Origin: Mesorhizobium sp. M2A.F.Ca.ET.046.03.2.1
GTDB lineage: Bacteria > Pseudomonadota > Alphaproteobacteria > Rhizobiales > Rhizobiaceae
NCBI RefSeq assembly: GCF_003952425.1
Contig: NZ_CP034449.1
Coordinates: 2,108,001 to 2,172,000 of the forward strand
DNA length: 64,000 nt
Direction of reading: 5' to 3'
A model generated the notes under the pieces. It was not told the DNA's origin. It saw only the letters and a list, made by a program, of their open reading frames with translations, and made no database searches. The translations under genes and the position numbers were made by a program. Positions 52,587 to 61,227 of this stretch are shown piece after piece (position 1 is the first letter of the stretch; each line of letters starts with the position of its first letter).

Positions 52587-53591
52587 TTATCGCCGAGTGC
52601 GCGCGTAGGCGTCCAGGGCAACGGCGGCGACCACGATCGTGCCCTTGATCACCAGTTGGTAGTTGGAATCGACGGCCAGCGAGTCGAGCAGGTTCGTCAG
52701 CACCGCGACAATCAGCAATCCGATGGCGCTGCGCCAGACAGCCCCTTCGCCGCCCATTAAGGACGTGCCCCCAATCACCACGACGGCGATCGCGTCTAGC
52801 GCCATCGTCGAGCCGATGTCCGCCTGACCGATCGAGAGGCGCGAGGCTATGATCATACCCGCAACGGCAGCGCATCCGCTGCAGATGACGTAGGAGGAAG
52901 CCCGGATCAGCACGGTGCGCAAACCGGCGAGCCGTGCTGCTTCATCGTTCCCGCCTATGGCGTAAAGGGAACGCCCATAGGTGGTTCTTGAGAGAACGAC
53001 CTCACCAATACCGAAGACGAGCACCATGAGCCAAACACTGACCGGAATCCCGAGCACGGCACCACGTCCAAGCCAGGTGAAAGCCTGATCGGTCACGACG
53101 AAAGGTGAGGAGTTCGAATAGAGCAGCGCCAGACCAGAAAAGATCGAAGTCGTGCCGAGCGTCGCAACGAACGGATTGACGTTGAGCCGCGTTATCGTCA
53201 ACCCGTTGATCAGCCCCCCGACCAAGCCGACCAATATGACCAATCCTGCCGCCAGCGGCAGGGACCAACCTGCGACCGCGAGACTAGCGAAGATGGTTGC
53301 CCCGGCAGCGTACATCGACCCTACCGACAGGTCGAAGCCTCTGGTGATCATAACAAGTGTCATTCCCACCGCGATGATGCCGAGTGGCGCATTCTGGCTA
53401 AGAATGTTGCGGATGTTCAACGGATCGAGGAAGCGAGGATAGAGAACCTGCGATACGAGAACGAGAACGGCCAACACAGCCAGCAGGCCGTACTTCATTG
53501 CGAGTTCGGCCCATGAGAAACGGGGCCTACGGATTTCGGTGGCGCCACCCAAGATGGGCTTGGCGCTGGTTGCTGAATTAGTGCTGAGCAT
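52587..53591 (-). CDS. Sugar-type ABC transporter permease (RbsC-like)
   Basis: Inner-membrane permease of 334 aa with about eight to ten hydrophobic segments. GIIAVGMTLVMITRGFDLSVGSMYA and YAIGGNDEAARLAGLRT are the signature loops of the RbsC/XylH family. GAAGGAAG precedes the ATG at 53591, which overlaps the end of the ATPase gene by 14 bases. It is the only permease in the operon and would have to serve all three binding proteins. Confidence 0.94.
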   Translation of the reverse strand: MLSTNSATSAKPILGGATEIRRPRFSWAELAMKYGLLAVLAVLVLVSQVLYPRFLDPLNIRNILSQNAPLGIIAVGMTLVMITRGFDLSVGSMYAAGATIFASLAVAGWSLPLAAGLVILVGLVGGLINGLTITRLNVNPFVATLGTTSIFSGLALLYSNSSPFVVTDQAFTWLGRGAVLGIPVSVWLMVLVFGIGEVVLSRTTYGRSLYAIGGNDEAARLAGLRTVLIRASSYVICSGCAAVAGMIIASRLSIGQADIGSTMALDAIAVVVIGGTSLMGGEGAVWRSAIGLLIVAVLTNLLDSLAVDSNYQLVIKGTIVVAAVALDAYARTRR

Positions 53592-55104
53592 GACGGCTTC
53601 CTTCTACGCCGAAGGCGCTATTTAGGATGGCATGGACGGAGAGCGGGGAGCGGGCGTGGTCGAGTTCGTCGACGAGCCTGCCCTCTGAAAGGACGACGAC
53701 ACGGTCGGCGACCGCGACGATTTCTTCAAGCTCAGAGGACACGATAATCACTGCGATGCCGCGCTCGGCGAAATCGCGTAGCGCGTCTAGTATTTCTGAT
53801 TTAGCGCCGACATCGATGCCCCGCGTTGGCTCGTCGACCATGAGCACCTTGGGCTGTTCGTAGTCCCATCGGGAAAGCAGCACCTTCTGCTGATTCCCGC
53901 CTGACAAATTGCCGACTGGATCGCCTAGCCGGCGCGGATCAAGACCGAAGCGATCGGTCGATTTTCGACTGAGGCTTCTAAGTCTCGCTGCGTCCACGAA
54001 CCCACTCTTGCGGACGCGGCCGTAGTTGGCCATTGCCACATTATCCATTGAGCTCATTCCAAGGACGAGGCCTTGAGTCTTCCGGTCCTCCGGAACCAAG
54101 GCGATACCGTAATCACGTGCAGTCCTCGGATCGGTGGGCCACGCGACTTCGCGTCCGGCAATCACGAACTTGCCGCGTGCGCGGGGCTCCATCCCAGCAA
54201 TGGCGCGTAAGAACGTTGTTCGACCTGCTCCGACCAGGCCGCCGATGCCAAGGATTTCCCCGGCTGATACACTTAGAGCAAGATCCGTAACCGCTCCCGG
54301 AACCGTCAATCCACGAACTTTGAGCACCGGGCTGCCGACACTGGCGAGCGTGCGATTTCGTCGGTGATAGATGTCGCCCATCGCCTCGCCGAGCATTGAC
54401 GCGACCAAGCCTTGCTTAGTCCATGATGCTCTCGGTTGCGTCTGCACCAAACGGCCATTGCGAAAGACAGAAATTTGTTCGCTGATACCAAGCACTTCAT
54501 CGAGATTGTGGGATACATAGATCAGGGTGTGGCCTTGATCGCGCAGTTCGCGCATGACGTTGAACAACGCGTCGCGCTCTGGAGGCGCGAGTGCGGTCGT
54601 CGGTTCGTCGAACAGGATGATCTTGGAATCAGCCTGCAGCGCACGCATGATCTCGAGCATCTGCTGGTCGGCAACTGAAAGCTGGCGCGCCTCTCTCGCG
54701 GGATCGATACTTACCCCCAAGCGCGCGCAAAGATCAGAAAAGCGCCTATGCATGGCACGCTCCTCGAGAAAACCTCCGTGGGCCAGAGTCTGGCCGAGAA
54801 AGACGTTGGCTGCCGCGCTCAACGCAGGAACGATCGTCAGTTCCTGGTAGATCGCAGAGACGCCCTGTGCGCGAGCGGCGCGAGGATTGCCTAGATTTGC
54901 TTCCTCGCCGAATAGCAAGACGCGACCCGAGCTCGGCTCGATGCGGCCGGCTAGCACCCCGAGAGTTGTGGATTTGCCGGCGCCGTTCTGGCCAACGAAG
55001 GCGTGGATCGTCCCAGCGGCGATATCCAAACTGACCGGCTGCAACGCCACGACAGGGCCAAAGGACTTCGACACATCCAGAAGGGAAATAGCCGGTATGG
55101 ACAT
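53578..55104 (-). CDS. Sugar-type ABC transporter ATP-binding protein (RbsA-like, two NBDs)
   Basis: Tandem ATPase of 508 aa. The N-terminal NBD has Walker A GQNGAGKSTTLGVL and Walker B ILFDEPTTALAP; the C-terminal NBD has the degenerate GLVGAGRTTFLRAIAG, the signature LSGGNQQKVLLSRW and MVDEPTRGIDVGAK, as in RbsA/XylG/MglA. The ATG at 55104 has GGAG 9 bases upstream; an in-frame ATG at 55119 has no ribosome site. It energises the single permease encoded next. Confidence 0.94.
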   Translation of the reverse strand: MSIPAISLLDVSKSFGPVVALQPVSLDIAAGTIHAFVGQNGAGKSTTLGVLAGRIEPSSGRVLLFGEEANLGNPRAARAQGVSAIYQELTIVPALSAAANVFLGQTLAHGGFLEERAMHRRFSDLCARLGVSIDPAREARQLSVADQQMLEIMRALQADSKIILFDEPTTALAPPERDALFNVMRELRDQGHTLIYVSHNLDEVLGISEQISVFRNGRLVQTQPRASWTKQGLVASMLGEAMGDIYHRRNRTLASVGSPVLKVRGLTVPGAVTDLALSVSAGEILGIGGLVGAGRTTFLRAIAGMEPRARGKFVIAGREVAWPTDPRTARDYGIALVPEDRKTQGLVLGMSSMDNVAMANYGRVRKSGFVDAARLRSLSRKSTDRFGLDPRRLGDPVGNLSGGNQQKVLLSRWDYEQPKVLMVDEPTRGIDVGAKSEILDALRDFAERGIAVIIVSSELEEIVAVADRVVVLSEGRLVDELDHARSPLSVHAILNSAFGVEGSRHAQH

Positions 55105-55163
55105 CTGGTTAAACTCCATCGCGTGTTCGGCCGCGCGACATCGCTGCCGCGCGGCGGAACGAT

Positions 55164-56255
55164 TCAGGGTGATTGCGGTTCATACGCGCCGACGTTGTCG
55201 AGCGTTACGATCCCAACCTCGCCGCTCTTCTGACCCGGTATGGGTGCATGACCGTCGTTCAAGATCACATGAGGCACGGGCTTTCCGGCACGAGCCTCGA
55301 TAATCGCTTGGACTGCTGTCTCAGCCGCAGTCTGCCGATAAAACCCGGTGGTAGCCTTGATCCAACCCTTCTTCAGCGCATCCACCGACCATGCCGTGCC
55401 GCCAGCCTCGTAGACCTTGACCGTGCCAAGCTTGCCGGCCGCTTCGAGCGCGGGAACGGCACCTTTCGACATGTTGGTATAGGCCCCGACGATGATCGAA
55501 AGATCGGGATTTGCCTGCAGCATAGTCTGCGTCTTGATCTGATTATCAGGAGGTGAGTAGTCCGTCCGGTGCACAGCCACGACCTTGAAATCAGGATACT
55601 TGGCTTTCACCTCTTCGAGTGCCTTGTCGAAGGCGACGGTAATGGGATGCAGATTTGGTCCGGTCAGGATGCCAACTTTTTGCGGGCCGGGATTATCAGT
55701 CGCGGCCTTTTCCATCACAGCCTCGAACGCATTCGGCGTTTCGTTGCCGCCCACGTAGATGAGGGTTCCCGGTGACCAAAGCTCATCGCCCTCTTTGGAT
55801 GAGCGTCCGCAAGCCGTGCCTGTAGCCTGTGCCACCAAGACATTGGCCGCCGGCGCCAGCTTAGTGACAGACTCGCAAACCTGACTGCCCTCCACCGGCA
55901 CGACGATCCACGCGTTGTAGCCGTTGAGCAGCGCATTCTGCATCTGGTTGACTTGGGTGGCGACGTCGAAGCGAGCGTCGAACACGTCGAACTCGAAGCC
56001 ATACTTCTTGGCCATGTTGCGCACCCCCGTCACCGTAGACTGGACGGCGCTGTTGGTGCCGATCTCAATGAAAAGCGCAAGCTTCAACGGCTGGTCGGTG
56101 TTGACGACGACCGGTTTAGGCAGTCCGACGTCAACCTGCACCTCTTTCGCGAAGGCCATTCCCGGTGTCGAGGCGATGCCTGCAATGAGCAGAACCCTCA
56201 TTGTCGACCTCACGGCCTCGCCTCTCTGCTGCCATTGCCTGTTGAGCGCCCACAT
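55164..56255 (-). CDS. Sugar-type ABC substrate-binding protein, paralogue 1
   Basis: Periplasmic binding protein of 363 aa (peripla_BP_4 type). The hydrophobic export segment (MRVLLIAGIASTPGMAFA) begins about 19 residues in; an internal ATG at 56201 with GAGG upstream could be the true start, but GGAGG sits 7 bases before the ATG at 56255, which overlaps the preceding stop (TGATG). It has the shared marks of the three local paralogues: WSPGTLIYVGG, NPGPQKVGILTGPNLHPIT, GGTAWSVDAL and a Cys pair (SQVCES and ACGRSS). It is the most divergent of the three. Confidence 0.92.
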   Translation of the reverse strand: MWALNRQWQQRGEAVRSTMRVLLIAGIASTPGMAFAKEVQVDVGLPKPVVVNTDQPLKLALFIEIGTNSAVQSTVTGVRNMAKKYGFEFDVFDARFDVATQVNQMQNALLNGYNAWIVVPVEGSQVCESVTKLAPAANVLVAQATGTACGRSSKEGDELWSPGTLIYVGGNETPNAFEAVMEKAATDNPGPQKVGILTGPNLHPITVAFDKALEEVKAKYPDFKVVAVHRTDYSPPDNQIKTQTMLQANPDLSIIVGAYTNMSKGAVPALEAAGKLGTVKVYEAGGTAWSVDALKKGWIKATTGFYRQTAAETAVQAIIEARAGKPVPHVILNDGHAPIPGQKSGEVGIVTLDNVGAYEPQSP

Positions 56256-57316
56256 CACTCCACCTCCGGCTTGAAGGCGTCGACATTTCCTTTATCGATG
56301 AGATACGGATTGGTTGGAGGCTGTCCTTCGACCAGCGGCTCGCCGAGGTCGCCGATCGCGCGTGCTACTGCCTCACCGTTCTGGGCCTTCGCGATTGCCA
56401 TTACCGCGTTGTAGGCGTTGGACTTCAGACGGTTGGCGCTGGAGACCGCGATCTTGCCCTCTTTCAGGGCTTCTACCGCCCAGGCAGTCGCACCGTTGTC
56501 GTAGATCTTGACCTTATCCAGTTTTCCCGCCTCCTCCAGGACTGGCACAAGACCCTTCGAGAGGTTCGAGAAGGCGGTATAGTAGAGCGTCATGTCAGGG
56601 TTTGCCTGGACCATTGGCCCTGCCTTCTCCAGGGCGCTTGGCGTCGAATAGTCCGTCCGGGCGATCGCCACGACCTTCACTTCAGGATACTTCTTCTTGA
56701 ACATCGCAAGTGCGGCTTCATGGTTTTTCGTAATCGGATTGAGCTCAGGCCCGGTGATCACACCAAGTTTCTGGGGCCCTGGATTTTCCTTGCCCATCCG
56801 GTCCAATACCTGAAAGAAGGCGAGTGGCGTTTCTGCGCCGCCGACATAGGCAAGGGTTCCGGGTGACCAAAGCGCGGCACCTTCGTTCGCGCCGCGGCCA
56901 CAGATGGACAGGACGGCCGTGACGACAAGGATGTTCTTTGCCGGCGCATCTTTCGTGGCGACATCGCACATGATGTTGCCTTCGACCGCCTTAAGCACCC
57001 AGGCGTCGTAGTCGCGCGCAAGGGCGTTCTGCAACTGATTGAGCTGGGTCACCGGATCGAACTTGCCGTCAAAGACGTCGATCTGCCATCCGAGTTTCTT
57101 GGCCGCTTCCGTTGCGCCGTCAATGCTGGCCTGCATGGCGCTATTGTTCGCGCCTTCCGAAAAGAAGGCGATCTTCAGCGGCCTGTCGTTGGCGAGTTGA
57201 ACGGATTTACCTTGGCCGACATCCACGGCTGCCGGCTGCGCCAGGCTGGAGTTTGCGGCCATTGCTGCCGCAAGTGCCAAAGCCAGACCTGCCGTCCTTA
57301 TCTTTTGTATAGTCAT
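56255..57316 (-). CDS. Sugar-type ABC substrate-binding protein, paralogue 2
   Basis: Periplasmic binding protein of 353 aa with a signal peptide of about 26 residues. PLKIAFFSEGANNSAMQASI is the ligand-binding first strand, followed by QLNQLQNALARDYDAWVLK, WSPGTLAYVGG and the Cys pair in NIMCDV and SICGRG. GGGAGGAAGG precedes the ATG at 57316. It is very similar to paralogue 3 at 59366 and clearly related to paralogue 1, which starts on its stop codon. The retained Cys pair suggests a conserved disulfide in the exported protein. Confidence 0.93.
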   Translation of the reverse strand: MTIQKIRTAGLALALAAAMAANSSLAQPAAVDVGQGKSVQLANDRPLKIAFFSEGANNSAMQASIDGATEAAKKLGWQIDVFDGKFDPVTQLNQLQNALARDYDAWVLKAVEGNIMCDVATKDAPAKNILVVTAVLSICGRGANEGAALWSPGTLAYVGGAETPLAFFQVLDRMGKENPGPQKLGVITGPELNPITKNHEAALAMFKKKYPEVKVVAIARTDYSTPSALEKAGPMVQANPDMTLYYTAFSNLSKGLVPVLEEAGKLDKVKIYDNGATAWAVEALKEGKIAVSSANRLKSNAYNAVMAIAKAQNGEAVARAIGDLGEPLVEGQPPTNPYLIDKGNVDAFKPEVE

Positions 57317-57337
57317 TCCCTTCCTCCCTTGGTTTGT

Positions 57338-58099
57338 TCATTGAGCCGTGTAGCCGCCGTCGGCTGCGATATCGGCTCCGGTGACGAAACTTGATTCATC
57401 GCTGGCCAGAAACAGCGCGACGCGTGCGATTTCGATTGGATCGGCTTGCCGCTTCATTGGGTGAGCATCGATAAGGTTACGGACATAGGCAGCCCCTTCC
57501 GCACTTTCCTCCATTGCACGTTGCGTCATCTCGGTGCGCGTCGAGCCAAGGACGACAGAGTTCGAGCGGATGCCGTTGCCCGCGTAGGTAACGGCGTCAC
57601 ACTTCGAAAGCAGCCGCACAGCCGCCTTGGTGCCGTGGTAGAGGGGGATGTCGGCATTGCCGATGACCCCGTAGGTCGACGAGATATTGACGACGCTCCC
57701 TGGCTGGCCCGCCGCCAGAAGGCCGGCGATCACGTGCTTGGTGCAAAGGAATGTGCCCTTCACGTTGACAGAGAAAACCGCGTCGAAGTCTGCGACCGTT
57801 GCCTCATGGGTAGGCTTTCCCGAACCCGCGATGGCGGCGGCATTTATCAGTACATCCGGCACGCCCCATTCAGCGGCAATGTTGGAGATCGCTGCCGAGA
57901 TGACGCCTTCATCGGTGATGTCGACCTTGCAGTAGCGAACAGCAGCTTCTCCGAGAGCCGCCAGCGCGTCAGGGGCCGTATCCTTGCTGTCGAATATCGC
58001 GACTTTGGCGCCCTCCGACACGAAGAGCGCGGTGATCGCGCTACCGACCCCACCCGCACCACCGGTGACGATTGCTATCCTACCTGCCAGACGTTTCAT
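57338..58099 (-). CDS. SDR-family NAD(P)-dependent oxidoreductase
   Basis: Short-chain dehydrogenase of 253 aa. Cofactor motif VTGGAGGVGSAI near residue 12, an Asp at the end of strand 2 (IFDSKD) that favours NAD, INAAAIAG, catalytic Ser in NISSTYG and YHGTK near residue 155. The C-terminus ends VTGADIAADGGYTAQ. The ATG overlaps the stop of the next upstream SDR gene (ATGA). It lies between the SDR pair and binding-protein paralogue 2, so it should act on the imported compound or its product. Confidence 0.93.
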   Translation of the reverse strand: MKRLAGRIAIVTGGAGGVGSAITALFVSEGAKVAIFDSKDTAPDALAALGEAAVRYCKVDITDEGVISAAISNIAAEWGVPDVLINAAAIAGSGKPTHEATVADFDAVFSVNVKGTFLCTKHVIAGLLAAGQPGSVVNISSTYGVIGNADIPLYHGTKAAVRLLSKCDAVTYAGNGIRSNSVVLGSTRTEMTQRAMEESAEGAAYVRNLIDAHPMKRQADPIEIARVALFLASDESSFVTGADIAADGGYTAQ

Positions 58100-58893
58100 C
58101 CTTGGGCTCCAAGCGATTCCATGATCGTGCGCTGATTGCCGATTGCAGCCATGAGCAGGAGCCCGCCATCGACGAAAAGCGTTATTCCGGTGGTGTAGTT
58201 GGCGTTCGGCGAGGCGAGATAGGCGATGGCTTCAGCCATTTCCTCGGGCTTGCCGGGCCGGCCAACGGGAAGTTCGGGACGCTTGCGTGCGCTTACGTCC
58301 TCACCTTCCTTGGCGCCGCTCATCGGCGTCGCCGTTTCTCCCGGCCCGATGGCGGCCACGCGGATACCGTGCGGCGCCAGATCAAGTGCCATGCACTTTG
58401 TGAGCATACCGACGCCGGCTTTGGACGCACAGTACGCGGCTCCGCCCTTGAGGGGCACGGCTTCGTGCACTGACGACAGATTGACGATACGACCGGCCGT
58501 GCCGGCGGCTACCATGTGATTGGCTATGATCTGGCCGGCAACGAAAGCGCCGGTGAGATTGCATGCGAGCACCCGGTTCCAATCGTCCAATTTAAGTTCC
58601 AAGAAGTCATCAAACGCGAGGGTGCCGGCGTTGTTGACGAACACATGTACGCCGTTCAACTCAGCCACAAGCGCATCCAACGCCGTGCGGATCGAGGCGG
58701 GATCCGTCTGTTCCATCTGTCGGACTGCAGCTTTGCGGCCGCTGGCTCGCACACGGCGCGCGGTCTCTTCCGCCCCGTCGACATTGCCTGCGTAAGTAAT
58801 GCCGATGTCATATCCGAGATTGGCCAGATGTACTGCTGTCGCCCGGCCTATTCCTGAACTCGCGCCAGTGATGATTGCGATTTCATTGGGCAT
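58096..58893 (-). CDS. SDR-family NAD(P)-dependent oxidoreductase
   Basis: Short-chain dehydrogenase of 265 aa. TGASSGIGRATAVHLA is near residue 9, NNAGTLAF near 88, Ser in NLSSVHE and the catalytic YCASK near 157; it ends FVDGGLLLMAAIG followed by an unusual polar tail. GGGAGGAC precedes the ATG at 58893; the long upstream frame lies within the SnoaL-like gene and is rejected. It overlaps that gene by 11 bases. Typical of sugar-acid or polyol dehydrogenases, but the substrate is not evident. Confidence 0.92.
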   Translation of the reverse strand: MPNEIAIITGASSGIGRATAVHLANLGYDIGITYAGNVDGAEETARRVRASGRKAAVRQMEQTDPASIRTALDALVAELNGVHVFVNNAGTLAFDDFLELKLDDWNRVLACNLTGAFVAGQIIANHMVAAGTAGRIVNLSSVHEAVPLKGGAAYCASKAGVGMLTKCMALDLAPHGIRVAAIGPGETATPMSGAKEGEDVSARKRPELPVGRPGKPEEMAEAIAYLASPNANYTTGITLFVDGGLLLMAAIGNQRTIMESLGAQG

Positions 58894-59332
58894 GCGTGTC
58901 CTCCCTGGTTGCGCGCATCGCAGGCAACATGGCCGCCGTGTCCCAATGGAACGGCCGCAGTTCCAGGATCCGGTTGTTTCGTACACGGAAGAACTGGAGC
59001 AGTGGCCAGTCGACCTTCCGGCCCGTCGGGCGCGACACCGCATAGACATGCGAGCGGCTGAAGATGACGTCTTCACCTGACGGATAGAATTGCGGATTTT
59101 TCACTTCCAGGGATGACCACTGGCGACCGAAAGCCTCCATCCATCCCTTGAAGCCGTCCGGCCCGCGCCATTCGCCGCCGTAAGGCAGGGAGCCTGGCTG
59201 GTGCAGCACGCATTCCGCGTCCAGGGTTTCAGCGATAATGCCGAAATCACCACCGCTGGGGGAAAGGTAGATCGTTTCTGCCTCGTAGAAACGCATCAAC
59301 GTTTCAAAAGCCGCGTTCGTTGTATTGCTCAT
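58883..59332 (-). CDS. SnoaL/NTF2-like protein
   Basis: Protein of 149 aa with a single NTF2-like cone fold: an N-terminal helix (FETLMRFYEAETIYLS), the buried LDAECVLHQPGSLPYGGEWRG segment and strands ending in VRNNRILELRPFHWD. SnoaL-like proteins include isomerases, cyclases and dehydratases as well as ligand carriers. The His/Asp arrangement (ECVLHQP, LRPFHWD) would allow acid-base catalysis. Its place in the operon between binding protein 3 and an SDR suggests an isomerase or dehydratase step; this is inference. Confidence 0.85.
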   Translation of the reverse strand: MSNTTNAAFETLMRFYEAETIYLSPSGGDFGIIAETLDAECVLHQPGSLPYGGEWRGPDGFKGWMEAFGRQWSSLEVKNPQFYPSGEDVIFSRSHVYAVSRPTGRKVDWPLLQFFRVRNNRILELRPFHWDTAAMLPAMRATREDTHAQ

Positions 59333-59365
59333 TGGCGTGCCGCTTCCCTGTCGGACATCATTTGG

Positions 59366-60403
59366 TCAGTCGGCCTCTGGCTGGTAGGCATCGACGTTTG
59401 AGGAATCGATGAATTGGACCAGCGCACCTTTGGTGATCGGCTTGCCTTCGTTTTGGATAACTCGCGGGACAGGTTCCCCGCGTTGCGCCGCGGCGATAGC
59501 CTCGATCGAAGCGGCGGCATTGGAACGAAGATAGAGAGCGGTCGTGAAATCGATGGTACCGGCCTTGACCGCTTGTTTTGCCCACGCCGTGCCGCCAGCG
59601 TCGAACACCTTCACATTTCCCAGCTTGCCGGCCGCTTCTAGTGCCTGAACGATGCCGCGCGTCATGTTGGAGTAGTGCGAGAAATACAGTGTGATCTCTG
59701 GATGAGCCGACACGATCGGCTGCGCCTTCTCGAAGGCTACCGGTGTTGACCAATCCGTCCTCGCTTTGGCCACCACTGACCAGTCCGGAGTTTCTGCGAG
59801 AAACCGCTGCAGCGCGGCCTCGAAGTTCAGCGTAATGGGATTGAGGTCGTTGCCTGTGAGGATGCCCACCTTCTGTGGCCCCGGCGCGAGTTCGCGGACT
59901 TTGTGGAGCACCTCCAGGAATGCGTCCGGAGTTTGTGTACCACCAACATAGGCGAGCGTTCCTGGGGACCACTGCGCCTCGCCTTCCTTTCCGGAACGTC
60001 CGCAGATCGGAAGCACCGCGTTGACGACAAGGATATTGCGCTGCGGCGCGGTAACCGACGCGGGCTCACACATGGTGTTGCCTTCGAGTGGTTTGACAAT
60101 AAAAGCGTCATAGTCGCGGTTCAGAGCGTTCGCGATTTGGTTGCTCTGTTTGACGGCATCGAAGCTCCCGTCAAAAACATCGATCGCCCAGCCATGCTTG
60201 GCCGCGGCTTCCTTGGCACCCTCGATGCTTGCAGTCATCGCGGAATTGTTGGTGCCTTCGGAAAAGAAAGCGATCTTCAGCGGCCGATCTTTGGCGAGCT
60301 TGACAACCATACCGCCGCCCACGTCGACGTCGACCGTCTCCCCGGCATAGAGCGGTTGAACCCCAAAGATCCCGAGCGCCAAGGCACAGGCAATCAGCTT
60401 CAT
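59366..60403 (-). CDS. Sugar-type ABC substrate-binding protein, paralogue 3
   Basis: Periplasmic binding protein of 345 aa with a 20-residue signal peptide (LIACALALGIFGVQPLYA). PLKIAFFSEGTNNSAMTASIEG, WSPGTLAYVGGTQTPDAF and the Cys pair in NTMCEP and PICGRS match paralogue 2 closely. GGGAGGATAC precedes the ATG at 60403; an upstream in-frame start at 60463 lacks an export signal. It is separated from paralogues 1 and 2 by three enzyme genes, so duplication was followed by insertion or rearrangement. No separate permease is nearby. Confidence 0.93.
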   Translation of the reverse strand: MKLIACALALGIFGVQPLYAGETVDVDVGGGMVVKLAKDRPLKIAFFSEGTNNSAMTASIEGAKEAAAKHGWAIDVFDGSFDAVKQSNQIANALNRDYDAFIVKPLEGNTMCEPASVTAPQRNILVVNAVLPICGRSGKEGEAQWSPGTLAYVGGTQTPDAFLEVLHKVRELAPGPQKVGILTGNDLNPITLNFEAALQRFLAETPDWSVVAKARTDWSTPVAFEKAQPIVSAHPEITLYFSHYSNMTRGIVQALEAAGKLGNVKVFDAGGTAWAKQAVKAGTIDFTTALYLRSNAAASIEAIAAAQRGEPVPRVIQNEGKPITKGALVQFIDSSNVDAYQPEAD

Positions 60404-60459
60404 TGTATCCTCCCTCAACACAGATGCCTGGTCCTTGCCCGGTTCAGGCCACAACAGCC

Positions 60460-61227
60460 TCACTGGGCGGTCCAGCCGCCATCTACTTTCAGGCTTGTTC
60501 CCGTGACGAGCGCGGCGCCGTCGCTCGCCAGAAATGCAGCGGCTTCCGCCACGTCTTGCGGTACTCCAACCCTCCCCAGGGGTATTTTCGACATGACCTC
60601 TGCGCGGAAGCCGCCATCTTCGAACATCGGCGCGGTCATCGGCGTCTCGATGAAAGTCGGCGCAATGGCGTTAACCCGAATATTCATTGGCGCCAGTTCA
60701 ATGGCCAGCGCCTTCACCAGCCCTTCCACCCCATGCTTTGATGCGCAGTAAGCCGTGCGGTTCGCCGCGCCCACGTGCCCCATCTGCGAAGTGATGTGGA
60801 TCATGGCGCCGCCCTTGCCATGTGCAGCAATCTTGGCTGCCGCAGCCTGCGAGAGGAAAAAAGCTGCCTTCAGATTAAGCCCAAACAGCCTGTCGTAATG
60901 TTCCTCCGTCACGACAGCGATCGGCTCCGGGATGTTCAATCCGGCGCTGTTGATCAACACGTCTAGCCGCGGCAACGATGCGACCGCAGCACCAAGGGCC
61001 GTGGTATCGGTCACGTCGAGCTGCACCGATACGGCCTGGCCGCCGGCGGCCGCGATTGCCGTTTCGATCGCATGCAACTCCGATAATCGCCTGCCAACCA
61101 ACACGACCGCGGCGCCTGCCTCAGCCACACGTATCGCGGTAGCTTTACCGATGCCGCTGGATGCACCCGCCACAAGTATGGTCTTGCCGCCGAGTGACGA
61201 ATGGTGGGGCCCTGTCGACACCGTCAA
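60460..61227 (-). CDS. SDR-family NAD(P)-dependent oxidoreductase
   Basis: Short-chain dehydrogenase of 255 aa. VAGASSGIGKATAIR near residue 18, strand 2 ending LVGRRLSE (two Arg, which favours NADP), INSAGLN, and the catalytic YCASKHG near residue 157; it ends in LKVDGGWTAQ. The start appears to be TTG 61227, overlapping the stop of the dioxygenase-like gene (TTGA), with GTG 61221 as an alternative. It is the third SDR of the operon; the differing strand 2 ends suggest different cofactor use from the SDR at 57338. Confidence 0.92.
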   Translation of the reverse strand: MTVSTGPHHSSLGGKTILVAGASSGIGKATAIRVAEAGAAVVLVGRRLSELHAIETAIAAAGGQAVSVQLDVTDTTALGAAVASLPRLDVLINSAGLNIPEPIAVVTEEHYDRLFGLNLKAAFFLSQAAAAKIAAHGKGGAMIHITSQMGHVGAANRTAYCASKHGVEGLVKALAIELAPMNIRVNAIAPTFIETPMTAPMFEDGGFRAEVMSKIPLGRVGVPQDVAEAAAFLASDGAALVTGTSLKVDGGWTAQ

